Shown here one piece after another: positions 35,619 to 44,741 of a stretch of DNA of 59,613 bases (positions within the stretch are counted from its first letter, which is position 1; every line of letters starts with the position of its first letter). The stretch is taken from assembly GCA_016930085.1 (NCBI GenBank), contig JAFGHO010000065.1, positions 1-59,613 on the forward strand, given 5' to 3'. Source of the stretch: Spirochaetales bacterium (GTDB taxonomy: Bacteria > Spirochaetota > Spirochaetia > SZUA-6 > JAFGRV01). Made by a program: the position numbers and the translations under genes. The notes beneath the pieces are model-generated. The model was given only the letters and a program-made list of their open reading frames with translations. It was not told the DNA's origin and did no database searches.

Positions 35619-35852
35619 GTTAATTCCCTTTTAGTGAAGCTTGTTGTTCGACCGTATGTTATCGTGCCCGCCGGCAATACGGCCGGCCGAGCATATTGAC
35701 GTTAGGGTATCGTTATATCATCATGATGTCAAGTGTCGGCACGCTGCTAATAATGTGGCCCTCAGGGAATGACGAAAGAGAACCGGGACGCCCGATGGCG
35801 CAAAAAAATATACCGCATACCAGAAACATTTCGTGTTCATGAATATTCCGGG

Positions 35853-37433
35853 TCAGAGATTGGAGAGGTAGGTGTACAGATTGATCTCCTTGTTGACGAT
35901 GTTGAGTTTTTTTCGAATTCTGTAGCGGTGTTTTTCGATCGTGAGAACGGAGAGATTGAGTACGCGGGCGATTTCCTTGTTGGTGAGACCGTTTTTTATC
36001 AGATTGCAGAGTTCGATTTCCCTCGGACTCAGCTTCATGAGGCGGCCTTTGAGATTCCGTGCAAAGGGAGAACATATCTGTCTGCAGCTTTCCTTGATGG
36101 ATAAAGCGGCTTTTCTCAATTCGTCATTGTCGGATACCTTTCCGATAAACCTGTCAATTGCGGGTATGAGAAGCTGCTCCACATTCAGATTGACCTGTTC
36201 GTGTATTTCCTTTTTATCGAGTTCGATCTGTGCAAGCACTTCTTTCAGGGCGATGTTTTTTCTTTCGAGTTCCTCCCTGTTCCCGACGACTTCCGAGACG
36301 TCCCTCCGGATGATGACAATCCCGATAGGTTTGTCGTTGTTCAAATAAAGGGGGAATATGGTCCATTCGAAAATGAGATTGGTACGGATATCGAGTCCGT
36401 ATTCCTTGTTGATATGCGATACGGGAACTTTCATTTCGGGAATAAAAACGGTCCTGCCATGCAAGGCCTCTTCGATATAGGCGAGGATCCCCGACGACTT
36501 CGCCACCGGTTCACTGAACAGGTTGAATTTACCGACGATATCGTCCGGGCTCGGTATATTGTAGACCTCGAGAAAGGCTTTGTTGACCATAATGATCGTT
36601 CCTGAACTGTCCATGATGTCGATCGGATACGGCATCTGATTGAATATATTCTCGAGGTATTTCTCCCGCAGTTTGAACTCGGCTTCCATGAGTTTGCGGG
36701 CCGTTATATCCTCACAGATCCCCGCTCGGCTCACCGATTTCCCCGTATCGTCTTTTATGGGGAGGCTTTTTGCGGAGATCCATCGCAGTTCGCCGTCGGG
36801 CCGGATTATTCTGTATTGTTCATCGATCATCTTATACGACCGGAAGACATTCATGTTATAGTATGATGCGATACGGGCTCTGTCTTCGGGATGCATACTC
36901 CCGAACAACACCGAGGGGTCTGAGTAGAGTGTCTCGCGCGGTATGCCCCATATTTTCTCGAACGAAGGGCTTATATAGACGAAGCGGTCGTTCGAGCGGA
37001 GGAACAGGACTTCGTTCAGGTTCTCGAAGAGCTGTCTGAACATTTTTTCACGTTTGTGCAGGAAGCTGATTTCATCTTTTTCGTCGGTTTTATTGTGTAT
37101 CAGCATGAGCGCACCGGAAAATCTTTCATCGCCGTACGGTATTCCCGTTACCGTTATCATCCTGCCGTCGATGCCGGGAAACTCGGCTTTTTCAGGTTTT
37201 CCGGCTGCGATGGACGTGCGCATGGGACAACCGGTGCACGGCTTTTCTTTATGCATGAGGACCGTGTAACACAGCTTTCCTTTCGTTTCGGTAGGAGAAA
37301 GACAGAAATACTCACCTGCGCTTTCATTCATCCATCTGATGGTGAATGAATCGTCATGAAACAGAACGATATCCGAGAGATGATCGAAAAATGGTTGAAA
37401 CGCCGTAAAAGATTTATCCGTAAAATCGTCCAT
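35853..37433 (-). CDS. Multi-PAS LuxR-type transcriptional regulator
   Basis: A 526-residue regulator with three PAS domains (~10-115, ~130-250, ~255-385) and a C-terminal LuxR helix-turn-helix (~462-526: LSPREIELCNLIKNGLTNKEIARVLNLSVLTIEKHRYRIRKK, cited in part). There is no receiver domain, so signals likely enter through the PAS domains. The first has a C-x2-C motif (KPCTGCP) that could hold a metal, cluster or disulfide; a PAC-like RYIIRPDGELRWIS occurs in the second. It sits just upstream of the corrinoid methyltransferase genes in the same direction and is the obvious candidate to regulate them. Confidence 0.87.
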   Translation of the reverse strand: MDDFTDKSFTAFQPFFDHLSDIVLFHDDSFTIRWMNESAGEYFCLSPTETKGKLCYTVLMHKEKPCTGCPMRTSIAAGKPEKAEFPGIDGRMITVTGIPYGDERFSGALMLIHNKTDEKDEISFLHKREKMFRQLFENLNEVLFLRSNDRFVYISPSFEKIWGIPRETLYSDPSVLFGSMHPEDRARIASYYNMNVFRSYKMIDEQYRIIRPDGELRWISAKSLPIKDDTGKSVSRAGICEDITARKLMEAEFKLREKYLENIFNQMPYPIDIMDSSGTIIMVNKAFLEVYNIPSPDDIVGKFNLFSEPVAKSSGILAYIEEALHGRTVFIPEMKVPVSHINKEYGLDIRTNLIFEWTIFPLYLNNDKPIGIVIIRRDVSEVVGNREELERKNIALKEVLAQIELDKKEIHEQVNLNVEQLLIPAIDRFIGKVSDNDELRKAALSIKESCRQICSPFARNLKGRLMKLSPREIELCNLIKNGLTNKEIARVLNLSVLTIEKHRYRIRKKLNIVNKEINLYTYLSNL

Positions 37434-37575
37434 TTACACCCTATACATCTATAGTGTAGCAGCATCTGTAAAATAGTCAATAAATACCGGAAATTTTCGC
37501 GATAATTTCACTGCCGTACTGCAGGATAATCATATGAATAAAAACGAATCCGTATTCTTGACTAAAGGTGTTATT

Positions 37576-37605
37576 TTGCTTTACTGTTCAATAGGATGAT
37601 ATAAT
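37576..37605 (+). promoter_or_regulatory. Putative promoter before the 255-aa protein gene
   Basis: TTGCTT, 18-bp spacer and a perfect TATAAT (37600-37605), 20 bp before the start codon and just ahead of AAAGGGAG. Confidence 0.5.
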
Positions 37606-37625
37606 TTTGAAAAGGGAGTGCTGTT

Positions 37626-38393
37626 ATGGGAATTTATCTCTATGTGTCGATGTATCCGGAGGCTCTTATCGCTTCTATGCTGACTCCTGAGGAGTTCGGG
37701 AATTATCTTGCAACCGGTACGAAAAAAAGGCAAAGCTGGCAGGAAGCGATATTTTTTGAAGTCGATATGGATGTATGCGGCAAGGTGTTCGATCTCTCGG
37801 ATGTGAAAAGCCGTTGTGTTTCTCATGAGGACGGAGAACCGAAACATTCCATATATTATTCAATTTACCGTGTTCTGGAAAGAACTCCTTTTGAGGCCGT
37901 CAAGGATCTTTATCTGGCGACAAAATCCGGTCGCGTCCTGAAACTCGAGAAAAACCGGGACCTGCCCTCATTCGACCGTCAATGCTATCTGTACCAGGAA
38001 ATAGTCCCCGTACACCCGCGGATCGCGAGCAGCCTGGATCCTTTCAAATTCGCACGGTTCATTACCGACAGCAATAATAAAATTTATGTTCCGAAAATTT
38101 GTTTCGTGGACTTGAGACTCGGTGAACTGGCGGACGACCCGGAGAACGGGAGTATTCATGATCTTCCGTACTCGCAAATCGATCATTTGAGAGAATGCCT
38201 CATGCAGGTCAAACGGGAATCGCAAAAGCATACGAAAACGGTGAACAGAATCCAATCCCAGAGTTTTATCTATAGAACGATAAACAATGGTTTCTTTCTC
38301 GCCGACAACCGGGAAACCCTGTTCTATCCGTTCCCGTCGGAAAAGGAACTCAATACGATCCATTACCAATGGTGGAGAACCGCAACCGAATAA
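37626..38393 (+). CDS. Uncharacterised 255-aa protein upstream of a two-component system
   Basis: I do not recognise this protein. It has no signal peptide or membrane segment and is predicted soluble. It contains three Cys residues, a Pro-poor alpha/beta N-terminal half (MGIYLYVSMYPEALIASMLTP) and aromatic-rich ends. The start is well supported: AAAGGGAG seven bases upstream and a TATAAT box. It is 83 bp ahead of the response-regulator gene and may be part of its transcript, as a sensor accessory or unrelated protein. The frame is intact. Confidence 0.75.
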   Translation: MGIYLYVSMYPEALIASMLTPEEFGNYLATGTKKRQSWQEAIFFEVDMDVCGKVFDLSDVKSRCVSHEDGEPKHSIYYSIYRVLERTPFEAVKDLYLATKSGRVLKLEKNRDLPSFDRQCYLYQEIVPVHPRIASSLDPFKFARFITDSNNKIYVPKICFVDLRLGELADDPENGSIHDLPYSQIDHLRECLMQVKRESQKHTKTVNRIQSQSFIYRTINNGFFLADNRETLFYPFPSEKELNTIHYQWWRTATE

Positions 38394-38476
38394 CGTATAT
38401 CGCACGCCCGCGAGACAACCGGGATAAATGAAGCGGAAAAGGCTTCTTCCGTGTGTGAGTCGGATGGAGATGCCTC

Positions 38477-39157
38477 ATGAAAATATTGATTGTGGAAGAC
38501 GATGCAATAACGATGGAGTTCGTCCGCAAAGGATTGCAGGAAAGCGGGTATAATGTGGAATGCGCAGCCGACGGCGAACAGGGGCTATCCCTTGCACGTC
38601 ACGGCCGTTTCGATGCGGCAATCATCGACATCATGATCCCGAAAATCGACGGATTGACAATGATCGAGCGGCTTCGCGCGGAAGGCAGCAATACACCTTT
38701 CCTCATTCTCAGCGCGAAACGGACGGTCGACGACAGGATTTTGGGTTTCAAAAAAGGGGGAGACGATTATCTCACAAAACCGTTCTCTTTTTCGGAGCTT
38801 CTTGTCAGGCTGCAGGCGCTGCTTCGAAGGTCGTCTTACGCGGGCAATCAGAACCGGTTGAGTATCGGAGATTTGACGATCGACATATTTACACGAAAAG
38901 TGAAGCGGGCGGGAAAAGAGATCGAATTGCAGCCGCGGGAGTTTTCACTCCTCGAATATTTTATGCGAAATCCCGGCATCACCCTGTCGAAAACATTACT
39001 TCTGGAGAATATTTGGGGATACCGGTTCGACACCCATACGAATGTGGTCGATGTACTGGTCCATCGGTTGAGAAACAAGATCGACAGGGGCTTCGGCAGG
39101 GAACTCATTCGTACGGTACGGGGCATGGGATATATGATAAAAGATGACAAGGATTAA
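38477..39157 (+). CDS. OmpR/PhoB-family response regulator
   Basis: A 226-residue DNA-binding response regulator. The receiver has the acidic pair at EDD, the phosphorylation site Asp51 (AIIDIMIP), Ser in LILSAK and the conserved Lys in YLTKPF. The C-terminal winged helix (~128-226) reads ELQPREFSLLEYFMRNPG through NVVDVLVHRLRNKID and RTVRGMGYM. It shares 14 bases with the kinase gene. The phased TGTA repeats upstream of the protease gene 1.4 kb downstream suit an OmpR-family dimer chain, so that gene is a likely target. Confidence 0.93.
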   Translation: MKILIVEDDAITMEFVRKGLQESGYNVECAADGEQGLSLARHGRFDAAIIDIMIPKIDGLTMIERLRAEGSNTPFLILSAKRTVDDRILGFKKGGDDYLTKPFSFSELLVRLQALLRRSSYAGNQNRLSIGDLTIDIFTRKVKRAGKEIELQPREFSLLEYFMRNPGITLSKTLLLENIWGYRFDTHTNVVDVLVHRLRNKIDRGFGRELIRTVRGMGYMIKDDKD

Positions 39158-40535
39158 GGCCTCCAAATTCACCATTCGATTGACCCTCTATTATTCGGTG
39201 ATTTTTATCGTCTCGTCGATTGTGATGGTGACGATCGTTTATTTTTTTCTCAGGCATGAATTGAACGGTCATCATTCGCAGGAGATCCGCCATCGTCTCC
39301 TCGAATACTGGGCGCAGTACGAAGCGGGGGGAATCGGACTCGTCGAAAGGGAGTTCGGATTCGAGAAAAAGTATCAGAAAACATATCAGATGCTGCTGCG
39401 AATTGCAGACAAAGGGAACAGAACGCTTTTTTTGGGAGCCTCCGACCAGATTGTCGCGTTCGATATAACGCCGCTTCTGACCGTGCCGTCTCCCGATACC
39501 GGCATCCCTATCCTGCTTTCCTCATCACGGTATCCGTATGATATCGATGTCCGGACGATTGAAATGGAACCGGGAATCTTCCTTCAGGTCGGACTGAGTA
39601 CCGAATTCGTCATGAAAATCGTTTCCGTTATCAGGCAGGGCTTTTTCTTTTTACTCATACCATTCATCTGTTTCGGGATAGCCGGGGGATATTTCATCGC
39701 TTCACGCCTGCTTTCTCCGATAAAAAAACTCATCCGTACCGTATCGTCGATCAAAAGGACAGCCGATATTTCAAAACGGATAAGGGAAACGGGAAGCGGC
39801 GACGAACTCGATACGTTGATAAAGCTTTTTAACGGCATGCTCGACCGGATTGGTTCGCTTATCAACGCGATGCACGTCACCCTCGATAATGTCGCGCACG
39901 ATCTGAAAACACCCCTCACGCGAATACGGGGAATCGCGGAGCGGGCGGCCGGCGATTCCGGGGACGCCGGGAAAAAAGATGAAGCTCTTTTAATGTGCAT
40001 CGAGCAATCCGATATCGTCCTCAAGATGCTCAATACGATCATGGATATTTCCGAATCGGAAGCCGGTGTTATGGCGCTGAAAAAAAGCGATGTCGCCGTC
40101 CGCTATATGATCGATCAGCTGCTTGAGCTATACGGCTATGTCGCGGAAGAAAAAGGGATAGATATCAGTACCGATGTGGAACAACACCTGACGATTTCCG
40201 CGGATCCCGACCGTCTGCGCCAGGCGGTCGGGAACCTCATCGACAACGCGGTCAAATATACCGGTCCCGGAGGGCATGTCGCCGTATACGCATTCGAGGA
40301 GAACGGGTCCGTCGTGATCCGGATAACGGATACCGGGGCCGGTATTCCTCAGGATGAACTCGAGCATATCTGGAAACGGCTTTACCGGATCGACAGAAGC
40401 GGGACGGATACCGGACTCGGGCTGGGGCTGAGTATCGTAAAAGCCGTAGTCACCGCCCACGGCGGCACGGTCGATGTGGCGAGTACCCCCGGCAGGGGAT
40501 CGGTATTCACCATCGTTCTGCCCATTTCCGCCTGA
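39144..40535 (+). CDS. Membrane sensor histidine kinase
   Basis: A 463-residue kinase partner of the preceding regulator. TM1 (~10-33) and TM2 (~163-187) enclose a periplasmic sensor of ~130 residues, followed by a HAMP domain (~188-240). The phospho-accepting His252 is in VAHDLKTPLTRIRG; the ATPase domain has NLIDNAVKYTG, DTGAGIPQDEL and GLGLGLSIVKAVV. All active-site boxes are intact. The layout resembles CpxA/QseC kinases, which monitor envelope conditions. It ends 96 bp before the DegP-like gene. Confidence 0.93.
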   Translation: MTRIKASKFTIRLTLYYSVIFIVSSIVMVTIVYFFLRHELNGHHSQEIRHRLLEYWAQYEAGGIGLVEREFGFEKKYQKTYQMLLRIADKGNRTLFLGASDQIVAFDITPLLTVPSPDTGIPILLSSSRYPYDIDVRTIEMEPGIFLQVGLSTEFVMKIVSVIRQGFFFLLIPFICFGIAGGYFIASRLLSPIKKLIRTVSSIKRTADISKRIRETGSGDELDTLIKLFNGMLDRIGSLINAMHVTLDNVAHDLKTPLTRIRGIAERAAGDSGDAGKKDEALLMCIEQSDIVLKMLNTIMDISESEAGVMALKKSDVAVRYMIDQLLELYGYVAEEKGIDISTDVEQHLTISADPDRLRQAVGNLIDNAVKYTGPGGHVAVYAFEENGSVVIRITDTGAGIPQDELEHIWKRLYRIDRSGTDTGLGLGLSIVKAVVTAHGGTVDVASTPGRGSVFTIVLPISA

Positions 40536-40553
40536 TACCAAACATTACAATTT

Positions 40554-40591
40554 TGTAATCCTCGTGTAAGGCTTATGTAATGTTCGTGTAG
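40554..40591 (+). promoter_or_regulatory. Four 11-bp-phased TGTA repeats: putative response-regulator operator
   Basis: TGTA begins at 40554, 40565, 40576 and 40587, exactly 11 bp apart (TGTAATCCTCG, TGTAAGGCTTA, TGTAATGTTCG, then TGTAG). One-turn direct repeats are how OmpR/PhoB/CpxR-type regulators recognise DNA. A palindrome, ATTACAA-TT-TTGTAAT (40544-40559), overlaps the first repeat. Confidence 0.65.
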
Positions 40592-40631
40592 TACATTCGA
40601 ATTGTCAACAAAATTTGACAGGAGGTGTACC

Positions 40632-42161
40632 ATGAACAGTAAAGGTATTTTTATCGCACGGGAAAGGATACCGGCGGTATCCTTTCTGAAAACGGTGATG
40701 GCGGCGGCCGTCATGTTTCTTCTGTTTTCGGCTTTCACATGCAACAGCGAGACATCGAAGGTGCTGTCGGATATGAACACGGCGCAATCGCAAGACTCAT
40801 CAGGTGTATCGGTCGTGTCGCCTGCAATCCTGCAAAGTTCCTACAGAAACACGGTAAAAAAGGTATTGCCCGTTGTCGTCGAGGTGAATGTCGTCGATAT
40901 CGTCCATGTGACGATTCCGGATTTTTCCCCGTTCTCGTTTTTCTTCGACCAGTTGCCGAACGGCGGAGGTTCGGGCGGGAGTTCCGGTGGTGAAAGGGAA
41001 TACAAGCAGTACGGCCTCGGTTCGGGGGTTATCGTACGCCAGACAAAGGACACCGCATATGTGCTCACCAACAACCATGTGGTCGGTGAAGCTGAAGAAA
41101 TCAGCATTAAACTCCCCGACGGACGCGAGTTCAAGGGGAGTCTCGTCGGGAACGACGAACATAAAGACCTGGCCCTTGTCGCGTTTAAAACGGACAAACC
41201 GGTTCCCGTCGCCGAACTCGGTGATTCATCGATTTTGGAGCCGGGGGATGTGGTTCTCGCAATCGGAAACCCGCTCGGGTTTGAATCGACAGTGACGGCG
41301 GGTATTGTCAGCGCGATCGGAAGAAAATCCGACGGCGGTACCGATATATCGACGTTCACCGATTACATACAGACGGATGCTTCGATCAACCAGGGCAACT
41401 CGGGGGGCGCGCTCGTCAACCTCGAAGGACAGGTGATCGGAATCAATACCTGGATCGCCTCGCCGTCCGGCGGGAATGTGGGAATCGGTTTCGCGATTCC
41501 GATCAACAACGCGAAAACCGCTATCAACGATTTTATCACAAAGGGAAGGATCGAATACGGGTGGCTGGGAATCAATATCGGTGAACCCGTTGACGGGGTC
41601 GCCGACGACATGCACCTTGCGGGAATCAAGGGCGCGATGGTCTTCGATGTCTTTACCGGTTCACCGGCGGACAAGGCTGACATATTCCCCGGTGACTTTA
41701 TTACGGTAATAGACGGGAAGCAGGTGTCGGATTCTCAGGAATTGATATTCACCGTATCGAAACTCACACCAGGACAGACGGTAGCGCTGAAACTCATAAG
41801 GCAGGGTAAGGAAAAACTGGTCGAGGTCGAGATCGCAAGCCGCGGGGACGAAAAATCGATCAAGGATAAAGCGGCAAATCTCTGGCCGGGGATGACCGTT
41901 GTCGGCCTTACCGACGATATCAGAAAACAGCTGAACCTGAAGGGTAATATCGGAAACGTCGTTGTCGGTTCGGTCGTTATGGGAAGTCCTGCGGATATCG
42001 CCGGTTTCAAGGGCGGGGATATTATCCGCACGATCAACAAGAAACCGGTCGCTTCGACGGCGGATTTTTACAGATTGTTTGCCGACAGGGAGAGAGAAAA
42101 GGTGTTCACGATATACAGGGAAGGCCGGGAGCTCATTTTAGGACTTGTAAGGCAGTCATGA
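40632..42161 (+). CDS. degP: HtrA/DegP-family periplasmic serine protease
   Basis: A protease and chaperone for misfolded envelope proteins. Signal peptide ending near SAFTC, possibly a lipobox. The trypsin-like domain has the complete triad His149 (NNHVVG), Asp179 (KDLALV) and Ser257 (GNSGGALV), preceded by a GlySer-rich loop. Two PDZ domains follow (~300-390 and ~410-509; second: GNIGNVVVGSV..GGDIIRTINKKPV). The start at 40632 has a textbook AGGAGG; the reading frame extends 10 codons upstream without a start signal. Sits directly after the CpxRA-like pair and before the proton ATPase gene (19 bp), so stress induction is likely. Confidence 0.95.
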   Translation: MNSKGIFIARERIPAVSFLKTVMAAAVMFLLFSAFTCNSETSKVLSDMNTAQSQDSSGVSVVSPAILQSSYRNTVKKVLPVVVEVNVVDIVHVTIPDFSPFSFFFDQLPNGGGSGGSSGGEREYKQYGLGSGVIVRQTKDTAYVLTNNHVVGEAEEISIKLPDGREFKGSLVGNDEHKDLALVAFKTDKPVPVAELGDSSILEPGDVVLAIGNPLGFESTVTAGIVSAIGRKSDGGTDISTFTDYIQTDASINQGNSGGALVNLEGQVIGINTWIASPSGGNVGIGFAIPINNAKTAINDFITKGRIEYGWLGINIGEPVDGVADDMHLAGIKGAMVFDVFTGSPADKADIFPGDFITVIDGKQVSDSQELIFTVSKLTPGQTVALKLIRQGKEKLVEVEIASRGDEKSIKDKAANLWPGMTVVGLTDDIRKQLNLKGNIGNVVVGSVVMGSPADIAGFKGGDIIRTINKKPVASTADFYRLFADREREKVFTIYREGRELILGLVRQS

Positions 42162-42180
42162 GGATTATAAGGAGTTTTTT

Positions 42181-44637
42181 ATGAAAACCTTGAAAAAGAA
42201 ACTGCGAAAAAGCATCGTGACGGACCGGATATCGGCACAGATGAAATTATACAGAAGTCTCTCCGTCGGCGAGACGATGCGAAAGCTTCAAACGACTCCG
42301 GAAGGTCTTGACGATAGGGAAGCGGAAAGAAGGGGGGCCGAATACGGATACAACAGGATCGAAGAAAAAACCACACATCCCCTTCTGAAGCTTCTCTCGT
42401 ACTTCTGGGGCCCAATACCGTGGATGATTGAAATTGCCGGCGTGCTTTCCGGTATTCTGGGCAGGTGGGAAGATACGGCCGTTATCGCCGTGTTACTCCT
42501 GGTCAATGTCGCGACCGCGTTCTGGGAAGAATATAAAGCGAGTTCGACTATTGCGGCGTTGAAAAAAAGGATGGCTGTCAGTTCGCGTGTCAAAAGGAAC
42601 GGAAACTGGATCATGAAAGGGGCGGAGGAGATCGTTCCCGGCGATATACTCCGCCTCAGGATCGGGGATATCGTCCCCGCCGATGTCAAACTTCTTGCGG
42701 GAGAATCGATACAGGTGGACCAGTCGGCCCTGACCGGTGAAGCCTTTCCGGTCGTTCTTTCCCCATCGTCGATCGCTTTTTCCGGATCGATCGTGAAACA
42801 GGGAGAGATCGATGCGGTAGTTTACGCAACGGGAATGAATACGTACTTCGGACAGACGACACACCTCGTCAAGGATACGAAGGAAAGCAGTCATTTTCAA
42901 AAGGCGATACTCAGAATCGGTAATTTTCTTATTGTCAGTGCATTTTTGCTTATCATCGTCATACTCACCGTATCGATGTTCCGGGGTATCGATATTCTCA
43001 CCAATCTTCAGTTCTCCCTCATCCTCCTGGTCGCAGCGATTCCCGTGGCGATGCCGACGGTACTCTCGATAACAATGGCGATCGGCGCCAGGGCATTGGC
43101 GAAAAAAAAGGTGATTGTCAGCCATCTCTCCTCGATTGAAGAACTCGCGGGCATCGATATACTTTGCTCGGACAAGACGGGGACCCTGACCCGAAACAAA
43201 CTCACCGTCGGCAAACCGTTTGTCGTGAACGGGTACGGCGAAGACAAACTTTTTCTTTTCGGCTCACTCGCGTCGAGAAAAGAGGACGGCGACGCCATCG
43301 ACACCGCCGTCATCGAAAGCAGCGCGGCTTCACTGCGGAATTATACGATACGGCATTTTTCACCCTTCGATCCGGTGCATAAACGTACGGAAGCGCATGT
43401 TGAAACGCCGGAAGGAAAGGATTTTTATGTGACAAAAGGGGCCCCGCAGGTGATTCTGGATATGTCGTCAAACAGGGAAGAGGTGAAGGATGCCGTCGGC
43501 AGAGAAATACGGGGATTTGCCGCAAAGGGGTACCGTTCGCTGGGAGTCGCGTACGCCGAAAAACCGGAAGACTGGCAATTTGCGGGTATTATTCCGCTTT
43601 ACGATCCGCTCAGGCGCGATTCAAGGGCGATGGTCGACAAGACGCGAAAAATGGGCATCGAGGTCAAGATGATTACGGGCGATCATGATATAATCGCCGG
43701 ACAGGTCGCGGGTGAACTTGGTCTCGGCGGGAAGATCATGAAAGCGGACGGGCTTTTGAAGGATGACGAGGAGGCGAACGTGAGAAACATCGAGGAGGCT
43801 TCGGGCGTCGCGCAGGTGTATCCGGAGCATAAATACACGATTGTCGATCTTCTCAAACAACACGATCACATTGTGGGCATGACCGGAGACGGGGTGAATG
43901 ACGCCCCCGCGCTCAAGAAGGCGGATGTCGGTATCGCCGTTTCAGGTTCCACGGATGCCGCCCGTTCCGCAGCGGATATCATTTTACTAAGGCCGGGGTT
44001 GTCCGTCATCATTGATGCGATCAGGGAAAGCAGGAAAATCTTCAGCCGTATGACGAGTTACGCAACATACCGCATTGCCGAATCGATCAGGATTCTTCTC
44101 TTTATGACGATGTCGATTCTGGCGTTCAATTTTTATCCCGTCACGGCGATCATGATCGTACTTATTGCGTTACTGAACGACGGTGCGATCGTATCCATCG
44201 CATATGACAGGGCGACGGCCTCAAGGAAGCCGGAACACTGGCACATTCCCGAGCTAATCACCGTTTCGTCGATACTCGGGGTTATGGGCGTGGCCGCATC
44301 GTTTTTGCTGTTTTACATCGGGGAGAATATATTCCATCTCGACAGGGATATCATACGGACACTCATCTATCTGAAATTATCCGTTGCGGGTCATCTTACG
44401 ATTTTCATAACGAGAACAAAGGGTCATTTTTGGACCCAGCGTCCCTCGGCAGTCCTTTTTTGGGCCGTCGTCATAACGCAGCTGGTAGCGACGCTTATCG
44501 CGGTCTACGGCGTATTCATGATGCCCCTTGGCTGGGGATGGGCCCTTATTGTCTGGGGGTATGCGATCGTCTGGTTCATTATAAACGATATCGTAAAAGC
44601 GGCGGCGGTAAGGGTGTTCCGTCTATATCGAACATAA
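42181..44637 (+). CDS. P-type (type III) proton-pumping ATPase
   Basis: An 818-residue P-type ATPase of the plasma-membrane H+-efflux group known from plants, fungi, archaea and some bacteria. It shows the phosphorylated Asp331 in CSDKTGTLTRN, TGEAFPV, MITGDH, TGDGVNDAPALKKADVG and about ten transmembrane segments. The N-terminal ~40 residues and the actuator domain fit the type IIIA layout; no metal-binding CPC motif is present, which argues against metal efflux. Ribosome-binding site AAGGAG; 19 bp after the protease gene, so in the same operon. It would expel protons or help set membrane potential under stress (inference). Confidence 0.88.
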   Translation: MKTLKKKLRKSIVTDRISAQMKLYRSLSVGETMRKLQTTPEGLDDREAERRGAEYGYNRIEEKTTHPLLKLLSYFWGPIPWMIEIAGVLSGILGRWEDTAVIAVLLLVNVATAFWEEYKASSTIAALKKRMAVSSRVKRNGNWIMKGAEEIVPGDILRLRIGDIVPADVKLLAGESIQVDQSALTGEAFPVVLSPSSIAFSGSIVKQGEIDAVVYATGMNTYFGQTTHLVKDTKESSHFQKAILRIGNFLIVSAFLLIIVILTVSMFRGIDILTNLQFSLILLVAAIPVAMPTVLSITMAIGARALAKKKVIVSHLSSIEELAGIDILCSDKTGTLTRNKLTVGKPFVVNGYGEDKLFLFGSLASRKEDGDAIDTAVIESSAASLRNYTIRHFSPFDPVHKRTEAHVETPEGKDFYVTKGAPQVILDMSSNREEVKDAVGREIRGFAAKGYRSLGVAYAEKPEDWQFAGIIPLYDPLRRDSRAMVDKTRKMGIEVKMITGDHDIIAGQVAGELGLGGKIMKADGLLKDDEEANVRNIEEASGVAQVYPEHKYTIVDLLKQHDHIVGMTGDGVNDAPALKKADVGIAVSGSTDAARSAADIILLRPGLSVIIDAIRESRKIFSRMTSYATYRIAESIRILLFMTMSILAFNFYPVTAIMIVLIALLNDGAIVSIAYDRATASRKPEHWHIPELITVSSILGVMGVAASFLLFYIGENIFHLDRDIIRTLIYLKLSVAGHLTIFITRTKGHFWTQRPSAVLFWAVVITQLVATLIAVYGVFMMPLGWGWALIVWGYAIVWFIINDIVKAAAVRVFRLYRT

Positions 44638-44662
44638 TATTCCTTCACGCCGCAATGGTAAC

Positions 44663-44703
44663 ATTCCCGGTGTTCCCGCTCCAGGCGCCGGAACACCGGG
44701 AAT
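44663..44703. terminator. 14-bp perfect stem-loop between convergent genes
   Basis: ATTCCCGGTGTTCC and GGAACACCGGGAAT flank a 13-base loop between the convergent proton-ATPase and DHH phosphoesterase genes. No T tract is present on either strand, so it may be a bidirectional barrier or RNA-stability element and not a classical terminator. Confidence 0.6.
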
Positions 44704-44741
44704 CCGGTGTCGGACCGCTTAATGAGCAAGGAGGATGTTAG

